64,000 bases of DNA from Bacillus sp. B15-48 (GTDB taxonomy: Bacteria > Bacillota > Bacilli > Bacillales > Cytobacillaceae). Shown piece by piece: positions 44,986 to 54,135 of this stretch; position 1 is the first letter of the stretch, and each line of letters opens with the position of its first letter. The stretch spans positions 248,001 through 312,000 of the forward strand of contig NZ_WOFU01000001.1 in the NCBI RefSeq assembly GCF_016879755.1, read 5' to 3'. The notes under the pieces were generated by a model. That model saw nothing but the letters and a program-made list of their open reading frames with translations, was not told the origin of the DNA and made no database searches. A program made the translations under genes and the position numbers.

Positions 44986-47900
44986 TTATACTTCCTTCGC
45001 TTCGTTCCTTTTTTTCCTTCTGCGTGTAAATATGGCAGATAAATCATCAAAGAAAGTGTAAATAACTGGAACAAAAAATAACGTAAAAATCGTTGACACA
45101 CTCAATCCGAAAATAATTGTAACAGCGAGCGGTTGCTGCATTTCTGCCCCTTCACCGAGCGCAAGTCCTAGTGGAACCATCGCTAACACCGTCGTTAACG
45201 TTGTCATCAAGATTGGGCGAATCCTGTTTTTACCAGCCTCGATAATCGCTTCATTCCGCTCCATCCCTCGGCGCCGTAAAAGATTAATATAATCGACTAA
45301 CACAATCGAGTTATTGACGACAATTCCCGCAAGCATAATGATTCCGATGAAACCTGGAACACTTAGCGGAACATTTGTGATAAACAAACCGCCAAGAACA
45401 CCAATCACCGATGTTGGCAAGGCGAACATGATGATAAATGGATAGAGGAAATTCTCAAATTGGATTGCCATTACCGCATAAACTAAAAAGATGGAAAAGA
45501 GCAAAGCAATACCTAAATCGACAAATGCTTCAGCCATATCGGCTGCTTGACCACCAATTGTATAGCTGTAGCCTTCAGGGAAATTCATTGCTGTTAGTTT
45601 TCTTTCAATATCGGCGGTAATTCCACCGAGATCTCTCTCTGAAATATCGCTTGTCACATTGATTTGCGGCTGTTGATTTTGTCGTTGCAACGCTACTGGA
45701 CCTTGAGTCTCAATAAAGTTAGAAACTTCATCAAGCGGGATAAGGGCACCGGTTGCCGTTTGAATGCTAATATCATGTAAATCGCTAATCGTGCTGCGAA
45801 TCTCGTTCGGATAGACGAGCTTCACATTCATTTCTTGACCTTCTTCACGATATCTTGCCGCGGTTTGACCCATGAATTGCATCTGTACTTGGCTCATAAT
45901 TTGTTCCTGTGTTAATCCGTAAGCGGCTGCCTTGCCTTCATCAATGATAATGCTTAATTGTGGCACACCTTCGGAAGCTCCGCTTGATGGGTCAAAGACG
46001 CCATCAACGGTCGAGATTTCTGCAACGACTTGTTCCGCAAGCTCTCGCAGTACTTCATGTTCTGGGCCATTTAATTCGATTTCAATCGGACTTCCCATAC
46101 TTAAACCGGCATCCATTGCACTAGCGGTAATTTCAGCCCCGGCAATTGCCTGAAGTTTTTCATGCATTTCTTGCATAATCTCTGTCGTGGAACGATCCCG
46201 TTCAGACACCGGAAGGAGCTGCAATGTGTAAGAAGACGTATTTCCACTCCCGCCCATGCCCATGCCGCTGCTTCCGACCGTCACATAACTCACTTCGACA
46301 ACATCTTCGTATTCAGCAATCACTTCGTTTACTTGTTCAATCACACGAAGCGTATAGTCTGTCGTTGCCCCTTGATGGGTTTCGACGCGAACTTGGGCCT
46401 GACCTTGGTCTGCACCCGGCATTAACTCAGCACCAATGAGCGGAATCAATGCTAAACTTCCGGCAATCAACAAGATCGTTACCGTTAACGTCGTCTTTCT
46501 GAATTTGATCACGCGGCGTAGTCCAGCACTATATCTTGCTCTGACCCTATCTAAGAAGCGATCAAACCAATAGCGGCGTCCCTCGGTTTCAACCACATTC
46601 GTCAATAATTTTGACGAGAGCATCGGCACTAATGTGATTGCGACGGCAAGCGACGCTAACAAGGCGAACGCCACTGCTAAGCCTAATGGAATAAATAAAT
46701 CAGCGGCAATTCCGTCAACAAACACCATCGGTAAAAAGACGATGATCGTTGTTGTTGTCGAGGCAATAACGGCTGGCGCTAACTCAGACGCTCCTTTTGT
46801 CGCAGCTTCAATCCTACTGAATCCACGTTTTCGATACGAATAAATATTTTCCAAAATAACGATTGAACTGTCGACCATCATCCCGATTCCAAGCGCCAAT
46901 CCACCAAGCGTTAAAACATTCAATGTCTGGCCTGTAAAATACATGAGTGCAAACGTCGAGATTAAAGCGATTGGAATCGAAAGACCGATCACAAGTGTCG
47001 CCCGAATGCTTTTTAAAAATAACAATAAGATAAAGACGGCGATGACTCCACCAATTAGGATGTTTTGAATGACTGAGTCAATCGACATCGTAATAAATTC
47101 CGACATATCAATCAGTACTTGCAACTGGATATCAGAGCCGAGATTTGCTTGAATTCCATCGAGATTGCCCTGAATATTGCCTGCGACCGCGACAGTATTG
47201 GCATCCGTTTGTTTCATAATCGAAAGGACGAGCGATGGCTCGCCATTTACAAACGCATTTGAAGTGAACTCATTAAACGTATCATGAACTTCAGCTACAT
47301 CTTTTAATAAAATCGTTGCGCCCGCTGGGGTTTGAATGATTGTGTTGCCAATATGTGCAACCGATTCAAACTCACCTTTAACCCTTAGTTGTAAATCTTG
47401 ATTTCCTTTTTCAATCGTCCCAACAGACCCTGAACGATTCGTACTGTTCAACGCTTGAACGATCGTTTGCGAACTGACTCCATACTGTTGCAATTGCGCC
47501 GGATTCAATTCAATTTGAATTTCGCGTTCTTTTGCCCCTTCCACGGAAACGGAGGCAACACCGCTTTGACGCTCTAAGTATGGAACGACTTGATCATTGG
47601 CAATTTCCGTCAGTTTCGCCGTATCTTTGCCTGTTAAACCGACATACATGACCGGCATCGCTTCAGGACTAAAGCGTAAGATCGTCGGGTCACCAGCCTG
47701 TTCAGGCAGCATCGCCTTCACTTGATCCACTTTTTCACGAACATCTAGTAAAGCTTGATCTAAATCAACACTATTTTTAAACATCATGACGACAAGCGAA
47801 CTTCCAGCTTGTGACCGCGATTGAATCGTATCAATTCCCTCAACCGTACTTACAGCTGATTCAATCGTTCGACTTATTAAATTTTCAACATCTTCTGGTG

Positions 47901-48063
47901 CCGCGTCTGAATAGCTTGTGGCAATTACGGCGACAGGAAGATCAATTTTCGGAAATAAATCGACCGCCAAATTTCTTAACGATACAACCCCAAGAGCGAC
48001 AATCGCAAGGACAATCATGATAACGCCAACAGGACGTTTAACAGAGGTATTGACTAATTTCAA
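44986..48063 (-). CDS. swrC: RND efflux transporter (SwrC/YerP-like)
   Basis: 1025 aa, HAE1-type resistance-nodulation-division pump with the usual two halves: helix 1 at residues ~11-31, a large external loop, helices ~335-500, a second loop ~560-840, helices ~850-1010. Motifs include KRPVGVIMIVLAIVALGVVSL, the GGxxxGIGMMVDSSIVILENIYSYR region of helix 4, and GIVVNNSIVLVDYINLLRRRG. B. subtilis SwrC exports surfactin-like and other amphiphiles; substrate here is unknown. It is coded three bases after the adaptor lipoprotein. Confidence 0.92.
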   Translation of the reverse strand: MKLVNTSVKRPVGVIMIVLAIVALGVVSLRNLAVDLFPKIDLPVAVIATSYSDAAPEDVENLISRTIESAVSTVEGIDTIQSRSQAGSSLVVMMFKNSVDLDQALLDVREKVDQVKAMLPEQAGDPTILRFSPEAMPVMYVGLTGKDTAKLTEIANDQVVPYLERQSGVASVSVEGAKEREIQIELNPAQLQQYGVSSQTIVQALNSTNRSGSVGTIEKGNQDLQLRVKGEFESVAHIGNTIIQTPAGATILLKDVAEVHDTFNEFTSNAFVNGEPSLVLSIMKQTDANTVAVAGNIQGNLDGIQANLGSDIQLQVLIDMSEFITMSIDSVIQNILIGGVIAVFILLLFLKSIRATLVIGLSIPIALISTFALMYFTGQTLNVLTLGGLALGIGMMVDSSIVILENIYSYRKRGFSRIEAATKGASELAPAVIASTTTTIIVFLPMVFVDGIAADLFIPLGLAVAFALLASLAVAITLVPMLSSKLLTNVVETEGRRYWFDRFLDRVRARYSAGLRRVIKFRKTTLTVTILLIAGSLALIPLIGAELMPGADQGQAQVRVETHQGATTDYTLRVIEQVNEVIAEYEDVVEVSYVTVGSSGMGMGGSGNTSSYTLQLLPVSERDRSTTEIMQEMHEKLQAIAGAEITASAMDAGLSMGSPIEIELNGPEHEVLRELAEQVVAEISTVDGVFDPSSGASEGVPQLSIIIDEGKAAAYGLTQEQIMSQVQMQFMGQTAARYREEGQEMNVKLVYPNEIRSTISDLHDISIQTATGALIPLDEVSNFIETQGPVALQRQNQQPQINVTSDISERDLGGITADIERKLTAMNFPEGYSYTIGGQAADMAEAFVDLGIALLFSIFLVYAVMAIQFENFLYPFIIMFALPTSVIGVLGGLFITNVPLSVPGFIGIIMLAGIVVNNSIVLVDYINLLRRRGMERNEAIIEAGKNRIRPILMTTLTTVLAMVPLGLALGEGAEMQQPLAVTIIFGLSVSTIFTLFFVPVIYTFFDDLSAIFTRRRKKRNEAKEV

Positions 48064-48066
48064 CGG

Positions 48067-48924
48067 TTACTCCCCTTTCACGACGTCCACTTGAACGTCA
48101 TCAGAAAGTGTGAGTTGACCAGTGACAACGAGTTGATCTCCAGCTTCAACGCCGTCTTCAATGGCAGATTGTGCCGATTGGACCGCAAGCACATTGACTG
48201 CTTGTTTCACTGCCCGGTTGTTTTTCACGACATAGATGAATGTTTCATCATCCTCTTCAATAATCGCTGCTGTTGGTACGATGATCGCATCTGTTATTTG
48301 GCTTTCCGGGATCGCTAACTGGACGACCATACCTGGTAAAATCACCCCATCAGGATTGTCAACCGTTGCTGTTACCGGATATAACCCTGCCTCATTTGGC
48401 ATTTTATCGACTTTTGTAATTGTCACTTCATATTCCTCGTCATTAATCACCGCTGTTAATATTTCATCAACAGCTACTAATTTCTGAACGCCAACCGTCA
48501 CAGTGAAATCAAGCTGGATTGTTTCTAAATCAGCAATAATCGCAAATGGTTCTTCGTTTGAAACCATATCCCCTTCTTTTGCATGCAAGCTGACAATTTC
48601 GCCGTCCTTCGGAGCACGGATGTTTTGCTTTCCGACCGCCGTTGCAATTGTGGCAATCACTTTATCCTCTTTGACTTGATCTCCATTTTTCACCTTGAGC
48701 GAATCGACCTCCCCTGGCGTCTGAAGCATCACAGCTGTTGCCTGATTTGGTGCCGTCCGGCCAAAAATGGACCTTTCAAGTGTTAAATCTCCTTTTGTAG
48801 CTTCAGCAACCTCAACTGAGACGACTCTCTCAACCTCTTCACCACTCGTATCCGTTTCAGCCTGTGAACAAGCTGTGGCAGCTAGGAGGAAAATCGCGGC
48901 TACACTTAAAAGTACTTTTTTCAT
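48067..48924 (-). CDS. RND efflux adaptor lipoprotein (MFP family)
   Basis: 285 aa membrane-fusion-type adaptor. Lipobox LLAATAC (lipidated Cys19) anchors it outside the membrane. The barrel-sandwich region follows: VMLQTPGEVDSLKVKNGDQVKEDKVIATI and IRAPKDGEIVSLHAKEGDMVSNEEPFAII, two biotinyl-lipoyl-like halves, then beta-barrel and membrane-proximal parts. In a Gram-positive it probably stabilises or gates the RND pump rather than bridging to an outer-membrane channel. Middle gene of TetR-adaptor-pump. Confidence 0.9.
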   Translation of the reverse strand: MKKVLLSVAAIFLLAATACSQAETDTSGEEVERVVSVEVAEATKGDLTLERSIFGRTAPNQATAVMLQTPGEVDSLKVKNGDQVKEDKVIATIATAVGKQNIRAPKDGEIVSLHAKEGDMVSNEEPFAIIADLETIQLDFTVTVGVQKLVAVDEILTAVINDEEYEVTITKVDKMPNEAGLYPVTATVDNPDGVILPGMVVQLAIPESQITDAIIVPTAAIIEEDDETFIYVVKNNRAVKQAVNVLAVQSAQSAIEDGVEAGDQLVVTGQLTLSDDVQVDVVKGE

Positions 48925-48962
48925 TCACTGTATCTCCTTCCAAAAGTTAATATTTTTCTGGA

Positions 48963-49838
48963 TTATTTTAAAAGTTCAACATGTAAGATTTCTGCGAGTT
49001 TTTTACATTCCGCTTGCAATTCTGACAGGTCATGAAAATGAGCAAGCAAACCTTGAATAATCACAGGCTGACGTTCCTCTTTCCTTGCCTCTTTTTCTAA
49101 AAGATCGACCACTTCCTGAAGCTGATCTTGTTTTTCACGAGAAATTGGCTGTGTAGCGATTTTCCTTCTGAGCAAGGCGAATGTTTCGAATTGATTGGTT
49201 CCTTCGGTGGCCTTTTCATATTTTTCGGGAATATGGTTGAGCGTGACGAGTGGCTCTTCCTGTTGCTTCTGCATTCCATCGACAAGATTGTCTAACCGCC
49301 TGACGAGAAAAGAACCAATCTTTTCAATATCGATGTTTACATCATCGACGATCATCCAGCGCAAATATCCGTTAAGCAAGCCATCTAACTGGATAATGGT
49401 ATCGACAATATACGGCTCGATGGCTGATGCACCGTAAATATTCTCAATGTTTTCACGCATCCATTGGTACGTTTCGACTTTTATTTGTTTTACTAACTCG
49501 CTCGCATTTTCCCCAATCGTGATGTTTTCCTCAAAATGCATAACGAGAAAATCTTTATAATCGTATACATACTTTAGCCAGACAGTCATTTGCATCGCAA
49601 AATTTTCTCTAGGGGGAAGACTTTCCGACTTTACCTTTTCAACCTTTGCCTTCGTTTGGTCGTAAAAGGATTGATAGGCGGTGAGCATATATTCTTCTTT
49701 TGATTCGAAGTACACATAAAAAGTGCCTTTCGATACACCGGCTTCAGCTGTTATTTCCTGAATTGATGTTCGGTGATATCCTTTGCTAGCGAATAGTTTT
49801 AATCCTGATTGAATCAATTTCAGCTTTTTTTCATTCAT
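48963..49838 (-). CDS. TetR-family regulator of the RND pump
   Basis: 291 aa, longer than average. The helix-turn-helix is in TSIQEITAEAGVSKGTFYVYFESKEEYML (residues ~23-51). The C-terminal half is helical with a Glu/Lys-rich end. First gene of the operon with the adaptor and pump, so it likely autoregulates the whole unit. Two inverted repeats lie just upstream. It resembles the TetR protein beside the MFS pump in length and architecture. Confidence 0.9.
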   Translation of the reverse strand: MNEKKLKLIQSGLKLFASKGYHRTSIQEITAEAGVSKGTFYVYFESKEEYMLTAYQSFYDQTKAKVEKVKSESLPPRENFAMQMTVWLKYVYDYKDFLVMHFEENITIGENASELVKQIKVETYQWMRENIENIYGASAIEPYIVDTIIQLDGLLNGYLRWMIVDDVNIDIEKIGSFLVRRLDNLVDGMQKQQEEPLVTLNHIPEKYEKATEGTNQFETFALLRRKIATQPISREKQDQLQEVVDLLEKEARKEERQPVIIQGLLAHFHDLSELQAECKKLAEILHVELLK

Positions 49839-49888
49839 GTTGCAACACCTATTCTCTCATACGAATATTTCTCTCATTGGTTTCACAT

Positions 49889-49929
49889 AATGACCAAATA
49901 GTCATTATTTTATTATGACTAACCAGTCA
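49889..49929. promoter_or_regulatory. Two inverted repeats, probable TetR operators
   Basis: AATGAC-caaata-GTCATT at 49889-49906 and TGACT-aacc-AGTCA at 49916-49929 (continuing with a further GTCAT). Both share TGAC/GTCA arms and lie 50-90 bases before the TetR start. Confidence 0.6.
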
Positions 49930-50064
49930 GTCATTTATGTTTATAAAAAATTTGACTTCTAAATTATAACGAAGAATACCTTCCTGCACAAGTATTCTAT
50001 AACAGGGAGCATTAGACAAATACCCCCTGTTTACTACAGACGTGACCCCGTAGTCATTATTCGT

Positions 50065-50862
50065 TTACAATGCTAGAGTCACAGCGATTGGATTTCTTTT
50101 TTCATATTTAAAAATAGAAGTAAATCCGGCTTCTCTCGCCATTTCATATGCTTCAGGCAAATCGGCACCAACGGTCTCAGCTCCATGTGAATCGGAACCG
50201 ATCGTTAGTAATTCGCCACCTAGCTTTTTATAAAGTTTCAAGATATCGATTGTCGGCAAGGCTTCCTGCAGTTTCCCGCGCAGACCAGATGTGTTAATCT
50301 CAATTCCTATTTGGCGGTCGATCGCTTTTATTAAAATCGCTTCGAGTATTTCTCTGTACTCCTGAAATTGATAGTTTCCTAGCGACTGAAGCGCATAGCG
50401 TTTCATTAAATCGATATGAGCGATCACATCAATATCAGCAACAGTGACCATTTCATACACTTCTGTAAAATAGCCGCGGTAAACCTCATCCTTCGATTTA
50501 TTTTCCATATATTTCCGTAGTTTTTCATTATTGATATTATGGACAGAGCCTAAAATAAAGTCGAATGGCAGTGGCTCTAGCACTTTTTTATATTCTTGGA
50601 TCAGCTGATGGGGTTCACAAATTTCAATTCCCATCTTAACCGTTAGCCTATTTTCAAACTGCTTTTGACAAGTGCGAATATCGTTCACGTAAGCTTCAAA
50701 GTTGATATGACCATAAGTAGGAGCCAGTGGGTTTAGCGAGAAATGCTCGGTAAAACAAATCTCCTTAATCCCCTTGCCGACAGCATGTTGACAAACTTCC
50801 GTCATTTTCGCTTTTGAATCAAATGAATGATTTGTATGGTGATGGTAATCCATTAATAACAT
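50065..50862 (-). CDS. PHP-domain phosphatase (HisJ/histidinol-phosphatase type)
   Basis: 265 aa soluble PHP-domain enzyme of the HisJ family. Metal-binding residues are visible in DYHHHTNHSFD, CFTEHFS, MGIEIC, LGSVHNI, IAHIDLMKRY and GSDSHGAE. Full-length histidinol phosphatase (HisK) of B. subtilis is similar in size, but the gene stands alone, away from other his genes, so the substrate is uncertain. The ATG at 50862 follows GGGAG by nine bases. Confidence 0.85.
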   Translation of the reverse strand: MLLMDYHHHTNHSFDSKAKMTEVCQHAVGKGIKEICFTEHFSLNPLAPTYGHINFEAYVNDIRTCQKQFENRLTVKMGIEICEPHQLIQEYKKVLEPLPFDFILGSVHNINNEKLRKYMENKSKDEVYRGYFTEVYEMVTVADIDVIAHIDLMKRYALQSLGNYQFQEYREILEAILIKAIDRQIGIEINTSGLRGKLQEALPTIDILKLYKKLGGELLTIGSDSHGAETVGADLPEAYEMAREAGFTSIFKYEKRNPIAVTLAL

Positions 50863-51049
50863 CGTAGACGTCTCCCTTTTGTGAACAGTAAAACCTCTAT
50901 CACTAATTTGATAGAGGTTAGTTTTTTATTATATAAGAAGAAAGCGAGAATTAAAAGTGAAGCATTGAGCTAACGAACGATCACAGTTCATTTTGAAAAA
51001 ATTTACATTAATAACCCGACAAAATGAACTGAGGTGTGGTTTGTTCATA

Positions 51050-51380
51050 AATAGGTTACGTTTTTATTGCTAGTACTTGGATTAACCATGATTATCAGGC
51101 TAGTTTATTGCTAGTACTTGGATTAAAGCGATTTTTAGCCGTTTTTTATTGCTAGTACTAGGATTATATCGGCCTTCTGAACTGATTTTATTGCTAGTAC
51201 TCGGATTAAACGCTCATTTTACAGCGTTTTATTACGAGTACTAGCAATATATGAAAGAAAATTGATGTTTTTAATGCGAGTACTTGGATTAAAAACTGCG
51301 TTACCAGCATTATCGTTCAAAAAACCTACGAATTCCTTTGGCCAATTGTTCATAAATGACCTTTTTTCGGAAAAATAGGT
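51050..51380. repeat. Dispersed AGTACT-repeat element, copy 4
   Basis: Same order of motifs and spacers as copy 1: TTCATAAATAGGTTACGTTTTTATTG..., four TTATTGCTAGTAC units (51069, 51106, 51149, 51189 approximately), an inverted ACGAGTACTAGCAATA, then GCGAGTACTTGGATT, TTACCAGCATTATCG and the TTCATAAATGACC...CGGAAAAA end. Confidence 0.92.
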
Positions 51381-51387
51381 ACTTTTA

Positions 51388-52035
51388 CTAACCTTTGAAA
51401 CTCGCAGCCTCTTGAAGTTGTTCCATTCTCGTTTCTTGTTTCCTGACAAGTCGTACGAGCAAATACACGACTGGGGTGAGGACAATCGAGGCGAAGAATT
51501 TAAACAAATATTGTGTTAAAATTAGCCCGCCAAGTACGGACAATGGCATCGTCCCGTAGAAGGCAATCACAATAAAAAGAGTCGTATCAATTAATTGGCT
51601 CAACATCGTTGAGGCATTGTTACGCAACCAAAGTTTCTTCGTCCCATGCTTTGATTTTAGCCGATCAAACACGGTTACATCCAAGTTTTGACTGACAAGA
51701 TAGGCGAGTAAGCTTGCAGCAATCACTCGGAAGCTCCCACTTAAAATCGTTTCAAATGAAGCCTGTTCGGAAAACACGGGCGCAGCTGGTAAAGTGATGG
51801 TGATTGAAATAAAAATAAGTGCCAGCACTTGGGTAATTAACCCCGCTTGAACGGTTCGCCGTGCTTCTTTCTTGCCGTACACCTCGGCAATTACATCTGT
51901 GAGTGGAAATGTAAAAATATAAACGATGACTGCCGCTGGAAGCATCGCCCAAGAACCGATACTAAACAGCTTCACCGCAACGATATTCGATAAGATTAAC
52001 AGTCCAACAAAGATTCCATTTAAATATAAAAGCAT
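51388..52035 (-). CDS. Queuosine precursor transporter (YhhQ/VUT family)
   Basis: 215 aa, about six membrane segments, VUT/YhhQ family, importing preQ0/preQ1-type bases. Typical features are NIVAVKLFSIG near the start, FPLTDVIAEVYGKKEARR (family signature), and DTTLFIVIAFYG. It is 73 bp downstream of queF with AAGGAAGGG before the ATG, which fits a queuosine role and possible read-through from the preQ1-controlled transcript. Confidence 0.9.
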   Translation of the reverse strand: MLLYLNGIFVGLLILSNIVAVKLFSIGSWAMLPAAVIVYIFTFPLTDVIAEVYGKKEARRTVQAGLITQVLALIFISITITLPAAPVFSEQASFETILSGSFRVIAASLLAYLVSQNLDVTVFDRLKSKHGTKKLWLRNNASTMLSQLIDTTLFIVIAFYGTMPLSVLGGLILTQYLFKFFASIVLTPVVYLLVRLVRKQETRMEQLQEAASFKG

Positions 52036-52069
52036 CTTGCCCTTCCTTTCTACACGCTTTTTAATAGAA

Positions 52070-52101
52070 AGAAATCCCTCCGCTTAAGGTTCGAAGGGAT
52101 G
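52070..52101 (-). terminator. Hairpin between queF and the transporter gene
   Basis: Minus strand ATCCCT-(15)-AGGGAT followed by TTCTTTCT. The stem is short, so it may attenuate rather than stop transcription. Confidence 0.5.
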
Positions 52102-52108
52102 TTCTTTC

Positions 52109-52609
52109 CTAGCGGTTATCGACTTTTTCTGGATAAAGATCATGATTCATTAAGCGATGATTGGCCATTTCTTCATACTTTGTTCCTGGTTTGCCATAAT
52201 TGCACCACGGATCAATTGAAATCCCTCCACGCGGAGTGAACTTTCCCCAAACCTCAATATAGCGAGGGTCAAGCAATTCAATTAAATCATTCATAATGAT
52301 ATTGACACAATCTTCATGAAAATCGCCATGATTACGGAAGCTGAACAAATACAGCTTCAACGACTTGCTTTCAACAAGTTTTTTATCAGGGATAAAGGAA
52401 ATATACATCGTCGCAAAATCTGGCTGGCCGGTAATTGGGCATAGGCTTGTAAATTCAGGGCAGTTAAATTTCACGAAATAATCACGGTTCGAATGCAGAC
52501 TATCGACCGCCTCTAACACTTGCGGTGCATAATCAGTTGGATACTGTGCCTGTTGATTCCCCAGCAATGTGAGATCGGTTAATCCTTGTTCTTGCTTACG
52601 TCCAGACAT
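52109..52609 (-). CDS. queF: NADPH-dependent 7-cyano-7-deazaguanine reductase
   Basis: 166 aa, single-domain (Bacillus-type) QueF, reducing preQ0 to preQ1 in queuosine synthesis. The catalytic cysteine 57 and aspartate 64 are in [13 protein letters not shown]. The NADPH motif region [22 protein letters not shown] follows, then [19 protein letters not shown] precedes the ATG. queC, queD and queE are not in the window. The upstream leader carries a preQ1-I riboswitch. Confidence 0.97.
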   Translation of the reverse strand: MSGRKQEQGLTDLTLLGNQQAQYPTDYAPQVLEAVDSLHSNRDYFVKFNCPEFTSLCPITGQPDFATMYISFIPDKKLVESKSLKLYLFSFRNHGDFHEDCVNIIMNDLIELLDPRYIEVWGKFTPRGGISIDPWCNYGKPGTKYEEMANHRLMNHDLYPEKVDNR

Positions 52610-52749
52610 AATAAAGCCCTCCTGTATGTGTAATCCGACACTTCAACAAGGAGGGTTCATAGCAAAGAAAACTCGCCGATTGGCGAGCCCTATGGGCGAA
52701 GACAGAGGCGTACCTTATCGATAGGAAAGTAATTAATACTTTCCTATCA

Positions 52750-52782
52750 AAAAAAGCCATATCCCGGGTATGGATATGGCAT
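52750..52782 (-). terminator. Leader terminator below the preQ1 aptamer
   Basis: Minus strand GCCATATCC-atacccg-GGATATGGC followed by seven T residues: perfect 9-bp stem. Its 5' arm contains TATCCATA, complementary to TATGGATA at the aptamer's 3' end, so it can be disrupted by an antiterminator. Confidence 0.85.
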
Positions 52783-52793
52783 CATTGTCATCT

Positions 52794-52833
52794 ATCCATA
52801 GTTTTTTATAGAGGGTTTCCGCTATGAACCTCT
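52794..52833 (-). promoter_or_regulatory. preQ1-I riboswitch
   Basis: The minus strand reads AGAGGTTCATAGCGG, AAACCCTCTATAAAAAACTA, the preQ1 class I consensus: P1 stem AGAGG/CCTCT, the TTC(A)TAGC loop containing the binding cytosine, and the A-rich tail AAAAAACTA that forms the pseudoknot. It lies ~190 bases before queF, on the same strand, with a terminator between. Expected to turn off expression when preQ1 is plentiful. Edge positions are good to within a base or two. Confidence 0.92.
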
Positions 52834-53066
52834 CCCGTCTGTGTACGGGTATTCAATTCTTTATTTATCATAATCGTCTCGATATCATCCGTCAACTTAA
52901 ATTTCCGCCTGGTAAATAAAGGAACTATGTATAAATTTCTTTAATCGTTTCTACTTTTCTATTAAAGTTTTCGAAATTAAAACGAGATAACAATTCTTTT
53001 ACATTTTCCTTTTTGCTAGTGTTCTATGTTAAAATGGCGAATACAGTAGTTGAAGGGAGAGAGACA

Positions 53067-53750
53067 ATGTTAAAACGTTTGATTTTATCGTTTCTTTTAT
53101 TAGGGTCGGTTGCGTTCCTATTAGGAGCGTGTAGTAGTGATGAAGGTTCTGAAGGCACAGAAACAGACGTGGTCGCAACGGTAAATGGGGATGAAATTTT
53201 AAGAAAAGACTATAATCATGAGTTTGAGCTAACAAAATCGACTTATGCACAAATGGGGATTCAATTTGATGACCTTGATGATGCAACAAAAGAAGAATTA
53301 GAAATGGTCGTCTTAAATCAATTAATCAACACAAGACTCGTATTACAATCTTCTGAAAGTGATGGAATTGCAATTGAGCAAAATGAGATCGATACGGAAC
53401 TCAATAGAATTAAATCGCAATTTGAAGATGATCAACAGTATGAAGATGCGTTAAAAGAAATGAGCATTACTGAGGAAGAGTTAATTAAACAGGTGAGAGA
53501 ACAATTAATGATTGGCACTTACTTTGATAACAAAATTGGGGACATTTCTGTCTCAGAAGAAGATATTCAAACTCTTTATAACGAATATAAAGGGCAAGCA
53601 GAAAGTCTTGAACAAGAGGCGGAACCTCTCGAAACGCTAAAACCTCAACTGGAACAGCAAGCGCTTGCGGAAAAACAAAATGTTAAAGTTAGTGAACTAA
53701 TCGAAGAATTGCGAAGCGCAAATGAAGACAATATTGAAATCTTACTGTAA
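53067..53750 (+). CDS. SurA_N-type lipoprotein (PrsA-like, no PPIase domain)
   Basis: 227 aa extracytoplasmic lipoprotein: signal MLKRLILSFLLLGSVAFLLG then AC (Cys22) and an acidic linker. The body matches the SurA/PrsA N-terminal chaperone domain (VATVNGDEILRKDYNHEFE, QLINTRLVLQSSESDGIAIEQNEIDTEL, EEELIKQVREQLMIG). The parvulin peptidyl-prolyl isomerase module that sits after it in PrsA is missing; the C-terminal ~50 residues return to the chaperone helix (LEQQALAEKQNVKVSELIEEL). The start at 53067 has AAGGGAGAG upstream. Likely a folding aid at the cell surface. Confidence 0.85.
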   Translation: MLKRLILSFLLLGSVAFLLGACSSDEGSEGTETDVVATVNGDEILRKDYNHEFELTKSTYAQMGIQFDDLDDATKEELEMVVLNQLINTRLVLQSSESDGIAIEQNEIDTELNRIKSQFEDDQQYEDALKEMSITEEELIKQVREQLMIGTYFDNKIGDISVSEEDIQTLYNEYKGQAESLEQEAEPLETLKPQLEQQALAEKQNVKVSELIEELRSANEDNIEILL

Positions 53751-53757
53751 AAAATTT

Positions 53758-53786
53758 GCGCCCCTTACTAACAATAAGGGGCTCTC
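53758..53786 (+). terminator. Terminator of the SurA_N lipoprotein gene
   Basis: GCCCCTTA-ctaaca-ATAAGGGGC then TCTCTTT. Almost the same hairpin occurs at 54220-54248. Confidence 0.85.
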
Positions 53787-53934
53787 TTTAACGGTGTAAA
53801 ACAACAAATATCACGATAAATAGAGTGCTAAATCTAAACGATTCATTCATGAAGTCATTAAAATTTCTGACCAAAAAGCCTTCTTTATCTCCCCTCCCAT
53901 AAATAGAAGGCTTGTCCTTAATTGAGTAACTAGC

Positions 53935-54135
53935 GAAAGTAAAATAAGCGGAGATTTTCCGCTTAAATGTAGAATGGAGCTCGTTTCGGGGGAAATAAGG
54001 GGAGGTTTTCCGGTTATGCACATAAAAATCGCCCATTTTCACGTTTATTGAGTTAATAGACGGAATCTCTCCGCTTATTTATGCTATTTTCAATGATTTT
54101 TGCTAATTAAGGGGAATTTATCCGTCTATTATTGG
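53935..54135. repeat. Cluster of GCGGAAA...TTTCCGC inverted repeats, copy B
   Basis: Four units: AAGCGGAGATTTTCCGCTTA, AATAAGGGGAGGTTTTCCGG, ATAGACGGAATCTCTCCGCT and AAGGGGAATTTATCCGTCTA, spaced ~55-60 bp. Same family as 16435-16690. Confidence 0.78.

Noticed and set aside
46162-46843. Several plus-strand frames inside the RND pump gene
   Set aside because: Antisense shadows of swrC with no independent support.
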